NCBI RefSeq assembly: GCF_023887685.1
Contig: NZ_JAMWMR010000020.1
Location: forward strand, 62,001 to 126,000
From: Streptomyces macrolidinus
GTDB taxonomy: Bacteria > Actinomycetota > Actinomycetes > Streptomycetales > Streptomycetaceae
DNA: 64,000 nt
Reading direction: 5' to 3'
The translations under genes were made by a program, and so were the position numbers. This document shows, one piece after another, positions 52,944 to 61,997 of this stretch. Within the stretch, counting starts at the first letter, position 1. Each line of letters opens with the position of its first letter. The notes under the pieces were generated by a model that did not search any database, was not told where the DNA came from, and saw only the letters and a program-made list of their open reading frames with translations.

Positions 52944-53653
52944 CCACGTCCTCCCCGCGCGTGCTCGTGGCCACCGCGGTCCCCGTCGAACGGGACGCGG
53001 TGGCCGAGGCGCTCACGTCCCCGGCCGAAGAGGTCGCGCTCCCCGGCGTGAGCCTGCGCCGGACCGGCACCCTCGACCTGATCGCCGCGGGCGTCGGCCC
53101 CGCCCTCGCCGCGGCCTCCGCCGCCTGCGCGCTCACCGCCGCGGCCCTGCGGGGTGCCCCGTACGACCTCGTGGTGTGCGCCGGTATCGCGGGCGGCTTC
53201 GCGCCCGACGCGCCCGTCGGCTCGCTCGTCGTCGCCGACGACCTCGTCGCCGCCGACCTCGGCGCGCAGACCCCGGACGGCTTCCTGCCGGTCACCGCGC
53301 TCGGCTTCGGAACCGTCAACCATCGCCCGCCGCAGCCACTCGTACGAGAGGTCGCCGCCGCCACCGGGGCCCTGACCGGGACCGTCCTCACCGTCTCGAC
53401 CGCCACCGGAAGCGCCGCCCGCGCCGCCGAACTGCGCGCCCGCCATCCGCGCGCGCTCGCCGAAGCCATGGAGGGGTTCGGGGTCGCCGAGGCCGCCGCC
53501 GCGCACGGCGTCCCCGTCCTGGAGGTCCGCGCCGTCTCCAATCCGGTCGGCCCGCGCGACCGCGCCGCCTGGCGCATCGGCGACGCGCTGACCGCACTCA
53601 CCGAGGGCTTCGGGAAGCTCGCGCCTGTCCTGGAGAGTTGGAACCCCGCATGA
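52940..53653 (+). CDS. mqnB: futalosine hydrolase
   Basis: 237 aa. Menaquinone biosynthesis by the futalosine route: cleaves futalosine or 6-amino-6-deoxyfutalosine to dehypoxanthine futalosine plus the base. Nucleoside-phosphorylase/MTAN-like fold: VLVATAVPVERDAVAEAL at the start, AAGVGPALAAASAACAL, YDLVVCAGIAGGFAP, LVVADDLVAADLGAQTPDGF, and the late EAMEGFGVAEAAAAHGVPVL then VRAVSNPVGPRDRAAWRIGD (catalytic Asp region). No ATG or GTG starts the frame near the expected N-terminus. CTG at 52940 overlaps the previous TGA as CTGA and has AAGAAGG upstream; GTG at 52961 has no ribosome site. mqnD overlaps its stop by 4 bp. Confidence 0.9.
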   Translation: MTTSSPRVLVATAVPVERDAVAEALTSPAEEVALPGVSLRRTGTLDLIAAGVGPALAAASAACALTAAALRGAPYDLVVCAGIAGGFAPDAPVGSLVVADDLVAADLGAQTPDGFLPVTALGFGTVNHRPPQPLVREVAAATGALTGTVLTVSTATGSAARAAELRARHPRALAEAMEGFGVAEAAAAHGVPVLEVRAVSNPVGPRDRAAWRIGDALTALTEGFGKLAPVLESWNPA

Positions 53654-54504
53654 CCGCATCCAGCACGCCCCTGAAGATCGCCTACTCGCCCTGCCCGAAC
53701 GACACCTTCGTCTTCGATGCCTGGGCGCACGGCCGGGTCCCGGGCGCGCCGCCGCTCGACGTCACCTTCGCCGACATCGACATCACCAACGGCATGGCCG
53801 AGCGCGGTGAGTTCGATGTGCTGAAGGTGTCGTACGGCGTGCTGCCGCATGTCCTCGACGAGTACGCGCTGCTGCCGTGCGGCGGGGCGCTGGGCCGGGG
53901 CTGCGGTCCGCTGGTGCTCACCCGGGAGCCGGAGGCCGACCTGAGGGGCCGCACGGTCGCCGTGCCGAGCGAGACGTCGACGGCGTATCTGCTGTTCCGG
54001 CTGTGGGCCGCGGACACCGTGCCCGGTGGGGTCGGCGAGATCGTCGTCATGCCGTTCCACGAGATCATGCCGGCGGTGCGGGACGGGAAGGTCGACGCGG
54101 GGCTCGTCATCCACGAGGCGCGGTTCACGTACCAGGACTACGGTCTGCACAAGCTCGCCGACATGGGCGCGCACTGGGAGCGGACCACCGGGCTGCCGAT
54201 CCCGCTCGGCGCGATCATCGCCCGGCGCACGCTGGGCGCGGACACGCTGCGGCTGCTCGCCGAGTCCGTACGGACGTCGGTACGGATGGCCTGGGACGAC
54301 CCCGAGGTCTCGCGGCCCTATGTCATGGCGCACGCGCAGGAGATGGACCCGGCGGTGGCCGACCAGCACATCGGGCTGTACGTCAACGAGTTCACGGCGA
54401 ACCTCGGCGAGTCCGGTTACGCCGCGATCCGGGGGCTGCTCACGCGCGCGGCGGCCGAGGGGCTGCTGCCGCCCCTCGGCCCGAACGCGCTCGCGTTCCC
54501 CTGA
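53650..54504 (+). CDS. mqnD: 1,4-dihydroxy-6-naphthoate synthase
   Basis: 284 aa, ATG at 53650 overlapping the mqnB stop. It has the periplasmic-binding-protein-like fold of MqnA/MqnD: KIAYSPCPNDTFVFDAWAHG at the N-terminus, FDVLKVSYGVLPHVLDEYAL, then RTVAVPSETSTAYLLFRLW and GLVIHEARFTYQDYGL, and the C-terminal YVNEFTANLGESGYAAIRGL. It converts cyclic dehypoxanthine futalosine to 1,4-dihydroxy-6-naphthoate. The coupled mqnB-mqnD pair shows that this strain makes menaquinone by the futalosine route; mqnA, mqnC and mqnE are not in the window. Confidence 0.95.
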   Translation: MTASSTPLKIAYSPCPNDTFVFDAWAHGRVPGAPPLDVTFADIDITNGMAERGEFDVLKVSYGVLPHVLDEYALLPCGGALGRGCGPLVLTREPEADLRGRTVAVPSETSTAYLLFRLWAADTVPGGVGEIVVMPFHEIMPAVRDGKVDAGLVIHEARFTYQDYGLHKLADMGAHWERTTGLPIPLGAIIARRTLGADTLRLLAESVRTSVRMAWDDPEVSRPYVMAHAQEMDPAVADQHIGLYVNEFTANLGESGYAAIRGLLTRAAAEGLLPPLGPNALAFP

Positions 54505-54573
54505 ACCTGCTGATCCGTTGATCCGCCCGCGCGCGGTCGTCCAACTGGCCGGTCGGATGTCCGACTGGCCTGG

Positions 54574-54954
54574 TCAGACGTCCAACTGGTCGGCGACCGC
54601 GCGCAGCAGGCCCGCGATCTTCTTGCCGGAGGCCTTGTCGGGGTAGCGGCCCTTCTCCAGCATCGGCGTGATGTTCTCCAGGAGCGTCGTCAGGTCCTGG
54701 ACGATGGAGGCCAGTTCGTCCGGCTTCTTGCGCTGGGCCGCCGCGACCGAGGGCGTCGGATCCAGGACGCTGACGGACAGCGCCTGGTCGCCGCGCTGAC
54801 CGGCGACCACTCCGAACTCCACGCGCTGCCCCGGCTTCAGGGAGTCGACTCCGGCGGGGAGAACCGAGGAATGGACGAAGACGTCGCCGCCGTCGTCGCG
54901 GGAGAGAAAGCCGAAGCCCTTCTCGCTGTTGAACCACTTGACCTTGCCGGTGGG
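54574..54954 (-). CDS. cold-shock domain protein with C-terminal extension
   Basis: 126 aa from the GTG at 54954 ([18 protein letters not shown]); an upstream GTG frame to 54999 is less likely. The cold-shock OB fold has RNP1 KGFGFL and RNP2 DVFVHSSVL. An extension of about 60 residues, absent in the 67-aa CspA type, contains [20 protein letters not shown] and [16 protein letters not shown], predicted helical. The extended form is common in Streptomyces. RNA/ssDNA-binding chaperone role inferred. Confidence 0.93.
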   Translation of the reverse strand, partial: PTGKVKWFNSEKGFGFLSRDDGGDVFVHSSVLPAGVDSLKPGQRVEFGVVAGQRGDQALSVSVLDPTPSVAAAQRKKPDELASIVQDLTTLLENITPMLEKGRYPDKASGKKIAGLLRAVADQLDV

Positions 54955-55128
54955 CACGTCTGTCCTCGTCCTCGTACTCGTCGGAAACTGCGTCTGCACG
55001 GTGCAAAACAGCTCTGGATAGCACTACAGCGGGTCGCCACGGACCCGCCGGTACCAAGGCTAATGGTCCAGGGGCCGGTGACAAGACGCCGCCGAGTTGT
55101 TCCTCGCGCTGGGAACTACCCTGGTCGG

Positions 55129-55380
55129 GTGCGTGACAAAACCCAAGCGAATTCCCCGGCGGCCGGTGATTGGCTGATCCGTGCCGGTGTCATCGTGTTC
55201 TTCCTCGGAGCGGTGGCCACGCTGGTCACCGTGGCCCCGATGCTGCTCGGCACGACGCCCTTCCCGACCTATATGTTCGGCCTGAGCATGCTCATGGCCG
55301 TGGGCTTCCTGATGGCCGGGGCGGGGCTGCTCCAGTCGATCGCGGAGGGCCGCAAGCGGGCCCGCGCCGCCAAATCGTAG
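55129..55380 (+). CDS. two-helix membrane protein
   Basis: 83 aa from the GTG at 55129. A short polar N-terminus (VRDKTQANSPAAGDW), two hydrophobic helices (AGVIVFFLGAVATLVTVAPM; MFGLSMLMAVGFLMAGAGLL) and a basic end RKRARAAKS. TACCCT lies just upstream, which would make the mRNA leaderless. No domain recognised, but the pattern recurs in Streptomyces near cold-shock genes. It is divergent from the cold-shock gene and convergent with the HAD gene (14 bp apart). Confidence 0.8.
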   Translation: MRDKTQANSPAAGDWLIRAGVIVFFLGAVATLVTVAPMLLGTTPFPTYMFGLSMLMAVGFLMAGAGLLQSIAEGRKRARAAKS

Positions 55381-55394
55381 GCGGGGGCCCGGTT

Positions 55395-56012
55395 CTACCG
55401 GGACGCGTACGACGTCAGCCAGGCGGGGAACTCGGTGAGGTCGGTCAGGACGACGTCCGCGCCCGCGTCCCGCAGTTCCTCGGCGGGGCAGGGGCCGGTG
55501 GCGACGGCGACGGAGTACGCGTCGGCGCGCCGGGCGCCCCGGACGTCACCGGTGTGGTCGCCCACGTAGACGGCCGCGCCGTGCTCCAGCAGCGCCTCCG
55601 CCTTGCGCTCGGCCCACAGGTCGCCGATGACCGCGTCGGCTTCGATGCCGAGGTGCTCCAGGTGCAGCTCGGCGTTGGGCGCGTACTTGGCGGTGACGAC
55701 GATCGCCCGCCCGCCCGCCGCCCGCACGGCCTCGATCGCCTCGCGCGCGCCGGCCATGGCGGGCGTCGCGGTGATCGCGATGGTCGAATACATCTCGCGG
55801 TAGAGGTCGGCCATGGCCTCGATCCGCTCCTCAGGGAACCAGTTGACCAACTCGTCCAGCAGCGGCGGCCCGAGCCGGGTGATGGCCAGATCGGCATCGA
55901 TATAGGTCCCTGTCCGAGCGGACAGCTCCCGGAAGCAGGCATGAATGCCGGGCCGGGAGTCGATCAGCGTCATATCGAGGTCGAAGCCGACGGTGAAGGC
56001 GCGAGAGGTCAT
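55395..56012 (-). CDS. HAD-family phosphatase
   Basis: 205 aa, ATG at 56012 (an ATG at 56021 is possible). HAD motif I is FDLDMTLIDS near residue 10 (nucleophile Asp), motif II/III region VVTAKYAP near 108, motif IV YVGDHTGDVRGARRADAYSV near 150. The cap resembles the phosphoglycolate phosphatase/beta-phosphoglucomutase group. Substrate unknown. Its upstream flank is the GC-rich repeat stretch. Confidence 0.9.
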   Translation of the reverse strand: MTSRAFTVGFDLDMTLIDSRPGIHACFRELSARTGTYIDADLAITRLGPPLLDELVNWFPEERIEAMADLYREMYSTIAITATPAMAGAREAIEAVRAAGGRAIVVTAKYAPNAELHLEHLGIEADAVIGDLWAERKAEALLEHGAAVYVGDHTGDVRGARRADAYSVAVATGPCPAEELRDAGADVVLTDLTEFPAWLTSYASR

Positions 56013-56501
56013 ATGGACCATTCTCCCTGCCCTGCGGAGGGCGCCTTCGTATGGATGGCGGGTTGTCGGGGGCGGCATCTTGTCGTGGGTTGCCGGGGTC
56101 GTAGCGCGTGGGTCCGCACCCCGTGGACACACCACGTGGCACACGCCGCCCAGACCGTGCCGCCATGCCACACGCCGCCCGGACCGCGCCCCCGTAACGC
56201 GTGCCGTGTGGCACCCGCCGCCATGCCGCATGCCGCGTGACACCAGCCCACCGTGCCGCGTGCCGCCGTGGGACGAGCCGCGCGGAACCGGACCGCCGTG
56301 CCGCGTGCCGCGTGACACCGGACCACCGTGCCGCGTGCCGCGTGCCGCCGTGGGACGAGCCGCGCGGAACCGGACCGCCGTGCCGCGTGCCGCCAGGCTG
56401 GGCCGCTGCAGGGCGTGCCGCCTGGCCACGTGCCGCGTGGGACTCGCCGCCGTGCCGCGTGCCGTGCAGTGCCGGACCGCCGTGGCGCGACCGCTCGCGC
56501 C
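56013..56501. repeat. 489-bp gap containing a GC-rich minisatellite
   Basis: Between HAD start (minus) and the next minus-strand stop. From about 56190 to 56480 the sequence is built of CGTGCCGC-type words: the 15-mer CCGTGCCGCGTGCCG occurs exactly at 56251, 56296, 56326, 56378 and 56450. A 53-bp block (56259-56311) recurs perfectly at 56341-56393 (82-bp offset) and forms two tandem units of about 75-82 bp with GTGGGACGAGCCGCGCGGAA. No terminator or coding sense; open frames in it are repeats of RHGG/ARG residues. Confidence 0.8.
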
Positions 56502-57509
56502 TCAGCGTTCGCGTTGTGAGCGCCAGGCCAGGTACAGGGCCGACGCGACGGCCGCGCCTCGTAGGACCCACGGCCAGGTCTGGGTGATCGCGTCGGACAT
56601 CTGGCCCTGGGCGATCGGGTCGCCCCAGCGGTGGTCGGTGCGGCCCCAGAGCCAGATGATGCCCGCTGCGGCCACCAGGCCGGGCATGCCCAGGACCGCC
56701 CACTTGGATTCGGCGGGGGTCAGCCTGCGGGACGCCCACGCGATGAGCCAGCCGAGGCCCAGGGCGATCACGCTGCCCATGATCGCGCCGGCGACCAGCA
56801 GCAGGGCGGCGAGCAGCAGCAGGGGGTTGCGACGGCCGCTGAGGCCGCGGCCGAGGCGGGGCAGCAGGGGGCGCGGGACGGTGGCGGGCTTCTCGTCGGT
56901 GGGCTCCTCGTCGGCCGTCTTCCCCTCGGCCTGCTTGTCTTTGGCCGGAACTGCCTCCTCGTCCGCTACCGGCGGCTTCAGCAGTTCGGGAACCTCCAGG
57001 CCGCCGACGAACCCCGGCACGCTGTCCCCGAGCCCGAACGCGCTGCCGCCGTCCGTGCGCCACCAGTCGGGCCGCGTGGCGCTGTCCCCGAGTTCGTGCG
57101 CACCGGCCAGGTGGGGCGGGGAGGGGGCGCTCGCGGAGGTGTCGGCGGGCCGGGGCTGCTCGGCGGCGCGCGGGCGGGGTACGACGCGGCGCAGGCCCCG
57201 GGCGCGGGGGCGGGTGTCCGCCGAGTCCGCGCGCTGGGCTGGGACGTCGACGACGGGACTCGGGGCGGCGGCGCCCGGACTGTCGGTGGACGCGGCGGCC
57301 ACGACCTCGTCGGGGGTGCCGAGCCGGTCGAGGATGCGGCGCACGGCGGCCGGGTTGTCGGCCGTGGACTGCGCGCGACTGCGGTCGATCTCGTGGCGCA
57401 GCCCGGAGACGAGCCGCATGCGCGCGCCCGACGGAAGCTGTCGCTGCTGGGCCAGGTCGCCGACCTTGCTCAGGTAGTCGAAGACCAACTGGTCGCTCTC
57501 GATCCCCAC
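56502..57509 (-). CDS. membrane protein with cytoplasmic Pro/Ala-rich middle
   Basis: 335 aa from the GTG at 57509 (GGAGGGAC upstream). N-terminal helical part (MGIESDQLVFDYLSKVGDLA, then RMRLVSGLRHEIDRSRA and AVRRILDRLGTPDEVVAA) looks like the permease-like sensor/DUF1700-type N-domain. A low-complexity Pro/Ala/Asp stretch (80-220) and 3-4 C-terminal helices (LLLLAALLLVAGAIMGSVIA; WAVLGMPGLVAAAGIIWLW; ITQTWPWVLRGAAVASALYL) follow. Family not named. It is divergent from the Helicase_C_3 gene. Confidence 0.8.
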   Translation of the reverse strand: MGIESDQLVFDYLSKVGDLAQQRQLPSGARMRLVSGLRHEIDRSRAQSTADNPAAVRRILDRLGTPDEVVAAASTDSPGAAAPSPVVDVPAQRADSADTRPRARGLRRVVPRPRAAEQPRPADTSASAPSPPHLAGAHELGDSATRPDWWRTDGGSAFGLGDSVPGFVGGLEVPELLKPPVADEEAVPAKDKQAEGKTADEEPTDEKPATVPRPLLPRLGRGLSGRRNPLLLLAALLLVAGAIMGSVIALGLGWLIAWASRRLTPAESKWAVLGMPGLVAAAGIIWLWGRTDHRWGDPIAQGQMSDAITQTWPWVLRGAAVASALYLAWRSQRER

Positions 57510-57674
57510 GAAGTCCCTCCGGGGTGCGCCGGGTTCACCCGTCGTACCGTATCCCGGCGCGCCACCGCCAAGGTCTCCGCGCGGGCCTCCGTGTCGGCCG
57601 CCCCGTACCCCCGGACCCCGCCGAACGCCGCGGAGCCCGGCGTCACCCCGGCTTCACCCGCTACCGTTGATCGG

Positions 57675-60251
57675 ATGACCCCCGAGGCGCACTCACGCAA
57701 GGAACCCCCGGCCGCCGACCCGGCCCCCGCGGCCCCCCGCTCGCTGGCCGAGGCCCTGCGCGCGCGGGACGACGCCTCCCTCGCCGCCCTGCTGCGTGCC
57801 CGCCCGGACCTCATCACGCCCGTCCCCACCGACCTCGCGCAGCTCGCCGCCCGCGCCGCCACCCGCGCGAGCGTGGTCCGCGCGCTGGAGCGCCTCGACC
57901 GGTTCGCCCTGCAGACCGCCCAGGCCCTGGCGGTGGCCGCGGACCCGGCGACGTACGACGAACTCCTGGGCCTGCTGGCGGGCGACGGCGGCCCGGAGGC
58001 CGACCCCGTGACCGCCGAGGCGCTCCCCCGCGCCCTCGGCACCCTGCGCGAACAGGCCCTCGTCTGGGGCACGGACGAGCGGCTCCGGCTGGTCCGCACG
58101 GCCCGCGAGATGCTCGCCCCCTCGCCGCAGCACCCCTCGCCCACCGGCCTCGGCCCCACCGTCGCCGAGGCCACCGCGGGCATGTCGCCCGGCCGGGTCC
58201 AGGAGATCCTGACCGCCACCGGGCTGCCGACCACGCATGACGCGGTGTCCGCCGTGGCCGCGCTCACCGCCCTGTTCACCGACCGCGCCCGTACCTCCGC
58301 GCTCCTCGCCACGGCCCCCGCCGAGTCCCTCGACGTACTGTCCCGGCTGGTGTGGGGGCCGCCGTACGGCCAGGTCACCCCGCGCCCGGCGCCGCATCTG
58401 CGCTGGCTCCTCGACCGGGGTCTGCTGCTGCCGACGGCGCCCGGCACGGTCGTCCTGCCCCGCGAGGTGGCCCTGCATCTGCGCTCCGGTCACGCGCACC
58501 GCCGTACCGAGCCGCTCCCGCCCGCCGTGGAGACCGCCGCGACGCACCGCCCCCAGGGTGTGGACGCGTCGGCGGCCGGTCAGGCCTACACCGCGCTCGC
58601 GACGATCGAGGAGCTGCTGCGGGACTGGGACGAGGGCGGGCCGCTGGTGCTGCGCGCGGGCGGCCTGAGCGTCCGTGACCTCAAACGGACGGCCGTGGCC
58701 CTCGACCTGCCCGAGCCCGCCGCCGCCTTCTGGGTCGAACTCGCTTACGCGGCAGGCCTGTTGGCGTCGGACAGCGAGGTCGACGAGCGGTACGCGGCAA
58801 CCCCGGCGTACGACGAGTGGCGCGAGCTGCCGCCCGCCGAGCGCTGGACCCGGCTCGCCACCGCCTGGCTCACCGCGACCCGCACACCGGGCCTGGTCGG
58901 TGGCCGGGACGCCAAGGACCGTACGCTCTCGGCGCTCGGCCCCGGGCTCGACCGCTCGGCCGCGCCGGAGGTCCGCCACCGCGTCCTCGAACTGCTCGCC
59001 GCTCTCCCCGAGGGCGCCGCGCCCACCACCGAGTCGATCCTGGCCCGGCTGAGCTGGGAGCGTCCGCCGCGCGGCGACCGGACGACGGGCGACGATCTGC
59101 GCAGCCGCCTCGCGCGGTGGGCGCTGTCCGAGGCCGAGACGCTGGGCGTGACGGGCCGGGGCGCGCTGTCCGCGCACGGTCGCGCGCTGCTGGGCCCGCA
59201 CCCCGACCAGTCACCGCCCCCGGCCGGTCCGGGCGACAAGCTTCCCGTGCACCACCGGCACCACCGGCCCGTCCACGGCGACCCCCTCACCGCCGCGGAG
59301 CGGACGGCGGCGGCCTCCCACGCCGCGCGGCTCCTCGCGCCGCTGCTCCCCGAGCCGCTGGACCATGTGCTGCTCCAGGCGGATCTGACCGCGGTGGCCC
59401 CCGGCCCGCTGGAGCGCCCGCTGGCCGAGGTGCTCGGGGTGCTCGCGGACATCGAGTCGAAGGGCGGCGCGACGGTCTACCGCTTCACGCCCGCCTCCGT
59501 ACGCCGCGCCCTGGACGCGGGCCGCTCGGCCGCGGATCTGCACGCGTTCCTCGCCACGCACTCCCGCACGCCCGTCCCGCAGCCGCTCTCCTACCTGATC
59601 GACGACGTGGCCCGGCGGCACGGGCATCTGCGGGTCGGGGCGGCCTCGGCGTACGTACGCTGCGACGACGACGCCGTGCTGAACGAGATCCTCGCCGACA
59701 AGCGCGCGGCCTCCCTGCGGCTGCGCCGCCTGGCCCCGACGGTCCTGGCCGCCCAGACCGACCCGGCCTCGCTCCTGGACGGACTGCGCTCGCTCGGCTT
59801 CGCCCCGGCCGCGGAGTCCGCCGAGGGCGATGTCCTGATCGCCCGCGCGCACACCCACCGCACCCCGCCGCGCACCGCCCCGGCGCCGGTCCCGGACGGG
59901 CCCCCGGCCCCGGACGCCGCGCTGCTCACGGCGGCCCTGCGCGCGATCCGCGCCGGGGATCTGGCCGCCACGGCCCCGCGCAAGTCCGGCGGGGTGCCCG
60001 CCACGGGCGGCGAACTGCCCCGTACGAGCGCCGCCGAGACCCTGGCCACCGTGCAGGCCGCCGTCCTCACCGGCGGCTCCCTGTGGATCGGCTACGTCAA
60101 CGCCGAGGGCGCCGCCTCCCAGCGGCTCATCGCCCCCGTCCGCGTGGAGGGCGGCTTCGTCACGGCCTACGACCACACGGCGGACGAGGTCCGCACGTAC
60201 GCGCTGCACCGGATCACGGGAGTGGCCGAGCCCGCCGACGAGCAGCCATGA
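57675..60251 (+). CDS. helicase-associated protein (Helicase_C_3/XPB N-terminal-like)
   Basis: 858 aa from the ATG at 57675; the longer frame upstream is non-coding. Leu/Ala-rich N-terminus (SLAEALRARDDASLAALLRA, then RPDLITPVPTDLAQLAAR) and segments such as ATRASVVRALERLDRFALQT resemble the Helicase_C_3 family. The C-terminal block YLIDDVARRHGHLRVGAASA and LRLRRLAPTVLAAQTDPASL also fits. No Walker A or DEAD motifs, so it is not a helicase itself. It is followed 99 bp later by the XPB helicase on the same strand, so it probably acts with it, for example as a DNA-binding or regulatory partner in repair. Confidence 0.82.
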   Translation: MTPEAHSRKEPPAADPAPAAPRSLAEALRARDDASLAALLRARPDLITPVPTDLAQLAARAATRASVVRALERLDRFALQTAQALAVAADPATYDELLGLLAGDGGPEADPVTAEALPRALGTLREQALVWGTDERLRLVRTAREMLAPSPQHPSPTGLGPTVAEATAGMSPGRVQEILTATGLPTTHDAVSAVAALTALFTDRARTSALLATAPAESLDVLSRLVWGPPYGQVTPRPAPHLRWLLDRGLLLPTAPGTVVLPREVALHLRSGHAHRRTEPLPPAVETAATHRPQGVDASAAGQAYTALATIEELLRDWDEGGPLVLRAGGLSVRDLKRTAVALDLPEPAAAFWVELAYAAGLLASDSEVDERYAATPAYDEWRELPPAERWTRLATAWLTATRTPGLVGGRDAKDRTLSALGPGLDRSAAPEVRHRVLELLAALPEGAAPTTESILARLSWERPPRGDRTTGDDLRSRLARWALSEAETLGVTGRGALSAHGRALLGPHPDQSPPPAGPGDKLPVHHRHHRPVHGDPLTAAERTAAASHAARLLAPLLPEPLDHVLLQADLTAVAPGPLERPLAEVLGVLADIESKGGATVYRFTPASVRRALDAGRSAADLHAFLATHSRTPVPQPLSYLIDDVARRHGHLRVGAASAYVRCDDDAVLNEILADKRAASLRLRRLAPTVLAAQTDPASLLDGLRSLGFAPAAESAEGDVLIARAHTHRTPPRTAPAPVPDGPPAPDAALLTAALRAIRAGDLAATAPRKSGGVPATGGELPRTSAAETLATVQAAVLTGGSLWIGYVNAEGAASQRLIAPVRVEGGFVTAYDHTADEVRTYALHRITGVAEPADEQP

Positions 60252-60350
60252 GCCAACTGTGGAACGGCCGTGCACAGCCATGAACACCAGCGGTGATCAC
60301 CCCGGAATGAGGCACACTGGACGTTTGGCCCCACGGAAAGGATGCCGCGC

Positions 60351-61997
60351 GTGAGTGGTCCGCTCATCGTTCAGTCCGACAAGACTCTGCTCCTCGAAGT
60401 CGATCACGAGCAGGCCGACGACTGCCGTCGGGCCATCGCCCCGTTCGCCGAGCTGGAGCGGGCGCCGGAACACATCCACACCTACCGGGTGACCCCGCTC
60501 GGCCTGTGGAACGCGCGCGCGGCCGGGCACGACGCCGAGCAGGTCGTGGACGCGCTCGTGCAGTACAGCCGCTACCCAGTGCCGCACGCGCTGCTCGTCG
60601 ACATCGCCGAGACCATGGACCGCTACGGGCGGCTGACCCTCACCAAGCACCCCGCCCACGGGCTCGTGCTCACCACCACCGACCGGCCCGTCCTCGAAGA
60701 GGTGCTGCGGTCCAAGCGGATCGCCCCGCTGGTCGGGGCGCGGATCGACCCGGACTCCGTCGCCGTCCACCCCTCCGAGCGCGGGCAGATCAAGCAGACG
60801 CTGCTCAAGCTGGGCTGGCCCGCCGAGGACCTGGCCGGATACGTCGACGGCGAGGCGCACCCCATCGAGCTGCGCGAGGACGGCTGGTCCCTGCGGGCCT
60901 ACCAGAAGCAGGCCGTGGAGAACTTCTGGCACGGCGGCAGCGGGGTCGTCGTCCTGCCCTGCGGTGCGGGCAAGACGCTGGTCGGCGCGGGCTCCATGGC
61001 CCAGGCCAAGGCCACCACCCTGATCCTCGTCACCAACACCGTCTCCGCCCGGCAGTGGAAGCACGAGCTGGTCAAGCGGACCTCGCTGACCGAGGACGAG
61101 ATCGGCGAGTACTCCGGTACGAAGAAGGAGATCCGCCCGGTCACCATCGCCACCTACCAGGTGCTGACGACCAAGCGGAAGGGCGTCTACCCGCACCTGG
61201 AGCTGTTCGACTCCCGCGACTGGGGCCTCATCGTCTACGACGAGGTGCATCTGCTGCCCGCGCCCGTCTTCAAGTTCACCGCCGACCTCCAGGCGCGCCG
61301 CCGACTCGGGCTGACGGCGACGCTCGTACGCGAGGACGGCCGCGAGTCGGACGTGTTCTCCCTGATCGGCCCGAAGCGGTTCGACGCGCCGTGGAAGGAG
61401 ATCGAGGCACAGGGCTACATCGCGCCCGCCGACTGCGTGGAGGTGCGGGTCAACCTCACCGACTCCGAGCGGCTCGCGTACGCCACCGCCGAGACGGAGG
61501 AGAAGTACCGGTTCTGCGCCACCACCGACACCAAGCGGAAGGTGACCGAGGCGCTGGTGCGGCGCTTCGCCGGGCAGCAGATCCTCGTCATCGGGCAGTA
61601 CATCGACCAGCTCGACGAGCTGGGCGAGCACCTCGGCGCGCCCGTCATCAAGGGCGAGACCTCCAACGCGCAGCGCGAGAAGCTCTTCGACGCCTTCCGT
61701 GAGGGCGAGATCAGTGTGCTCGTCGTCTCCAAGGTGGCGAACTTCTCCATCGACCTGCCGGAGGCGACCGTCGCCATCCAGGTCTCGGGGACCTTCGGGT
61801 CGCGGCAGGAGGAGGCCCAGCGGCTGGGGCGCGTGCTGCGGCCCAAGGCCGACGGGCATCAGGCGCACTTCTACTCGGTCGTGGCGCGCGACACCATCGA
61901 CCAGGACTTCGCCGCCCACCGCCAGCGCTTCCTGGCGGAGCAGGGCTACGCCTACCGGATCATGGACGCGGACGAGCTGCTCGCCGGGGAGAGCTGA
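60351..61997 (+). CDS. DNA repair helicase XPB (SF2)
   Basis: 548 aa from the GTG at 60351, which has GGAAAGG at good spacing; ATG at 60342 is an alternative. SF2 motifs: Q-like and Walker A GVVVLPCGAGKTLVGAG near residue 203, motif II IVYDEVHLLPAPVF near 296 (DEVH), motif III GLTATLVREDGRESD near 322, C-terminal motifs VISKVANFSID-like (VVSKVANFSIDLPEAT) and GRVLRPKADGHQAHFYSVVA. The RecQ/XPB-type thumb and N-terminal DRD-like domain precede the core. Unwinds damaged DNA in excision-type repair; bacterial XPBs are known in actinobacteria. It shares an operon-like layout with the preceding gene. Confidence 0.94.
   Translation: MSGPLIVQSDKTLLLEVDHEQADDCRRAIAPFAELERAPEHIHTYRVTPLGLWNARAAGHDAEQVVDALVQYSRYPVPHALLVDIAETMDRYGRLTLTKHPAHGLVLTTTDRPVLEEVLRSKRIAPLVGARIDPDSVAVHPSERGQIKQTLLKLGWPAEDLAGYVDGEAHPIELREDGWSLRAYQKQAVENFWHGGSGVVVLPCGAGKTLVGAGSMAQAKATTLILVTNTVSARQWKHELVKRTSLTEDEIGEYSGTKKEIRPVTIATYQVLTTKRKGVYPHLELFDSRDWGLIVYDEVHLLPAPVFKFTADLQARRRLGLTATLVREDGRESDVFSLIGPKRFDAPWKEIEAQGYIAPADCVEVRVNLTDSERLAYATAETEEKYRFCATTDTKRKVTEALVRRFAGQQILVIGQYIDQLDELGEHLGAPVIKGETSNAQREKLFDAFREGEISVLVVSKVANFSIDLPEATVAIQVSGTFGSRQEEAQRLGRVLRPKADGHQAHFYSVVARDTIDQDFAAHRQRFLAEQGYAYRIMDADELLAGES

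Noticed and set aside
56190-56480. CRISPR array
   Set aside because: Repeats are adjacent or overlapping and of unequal period, with no unique spacers and no cas genes.
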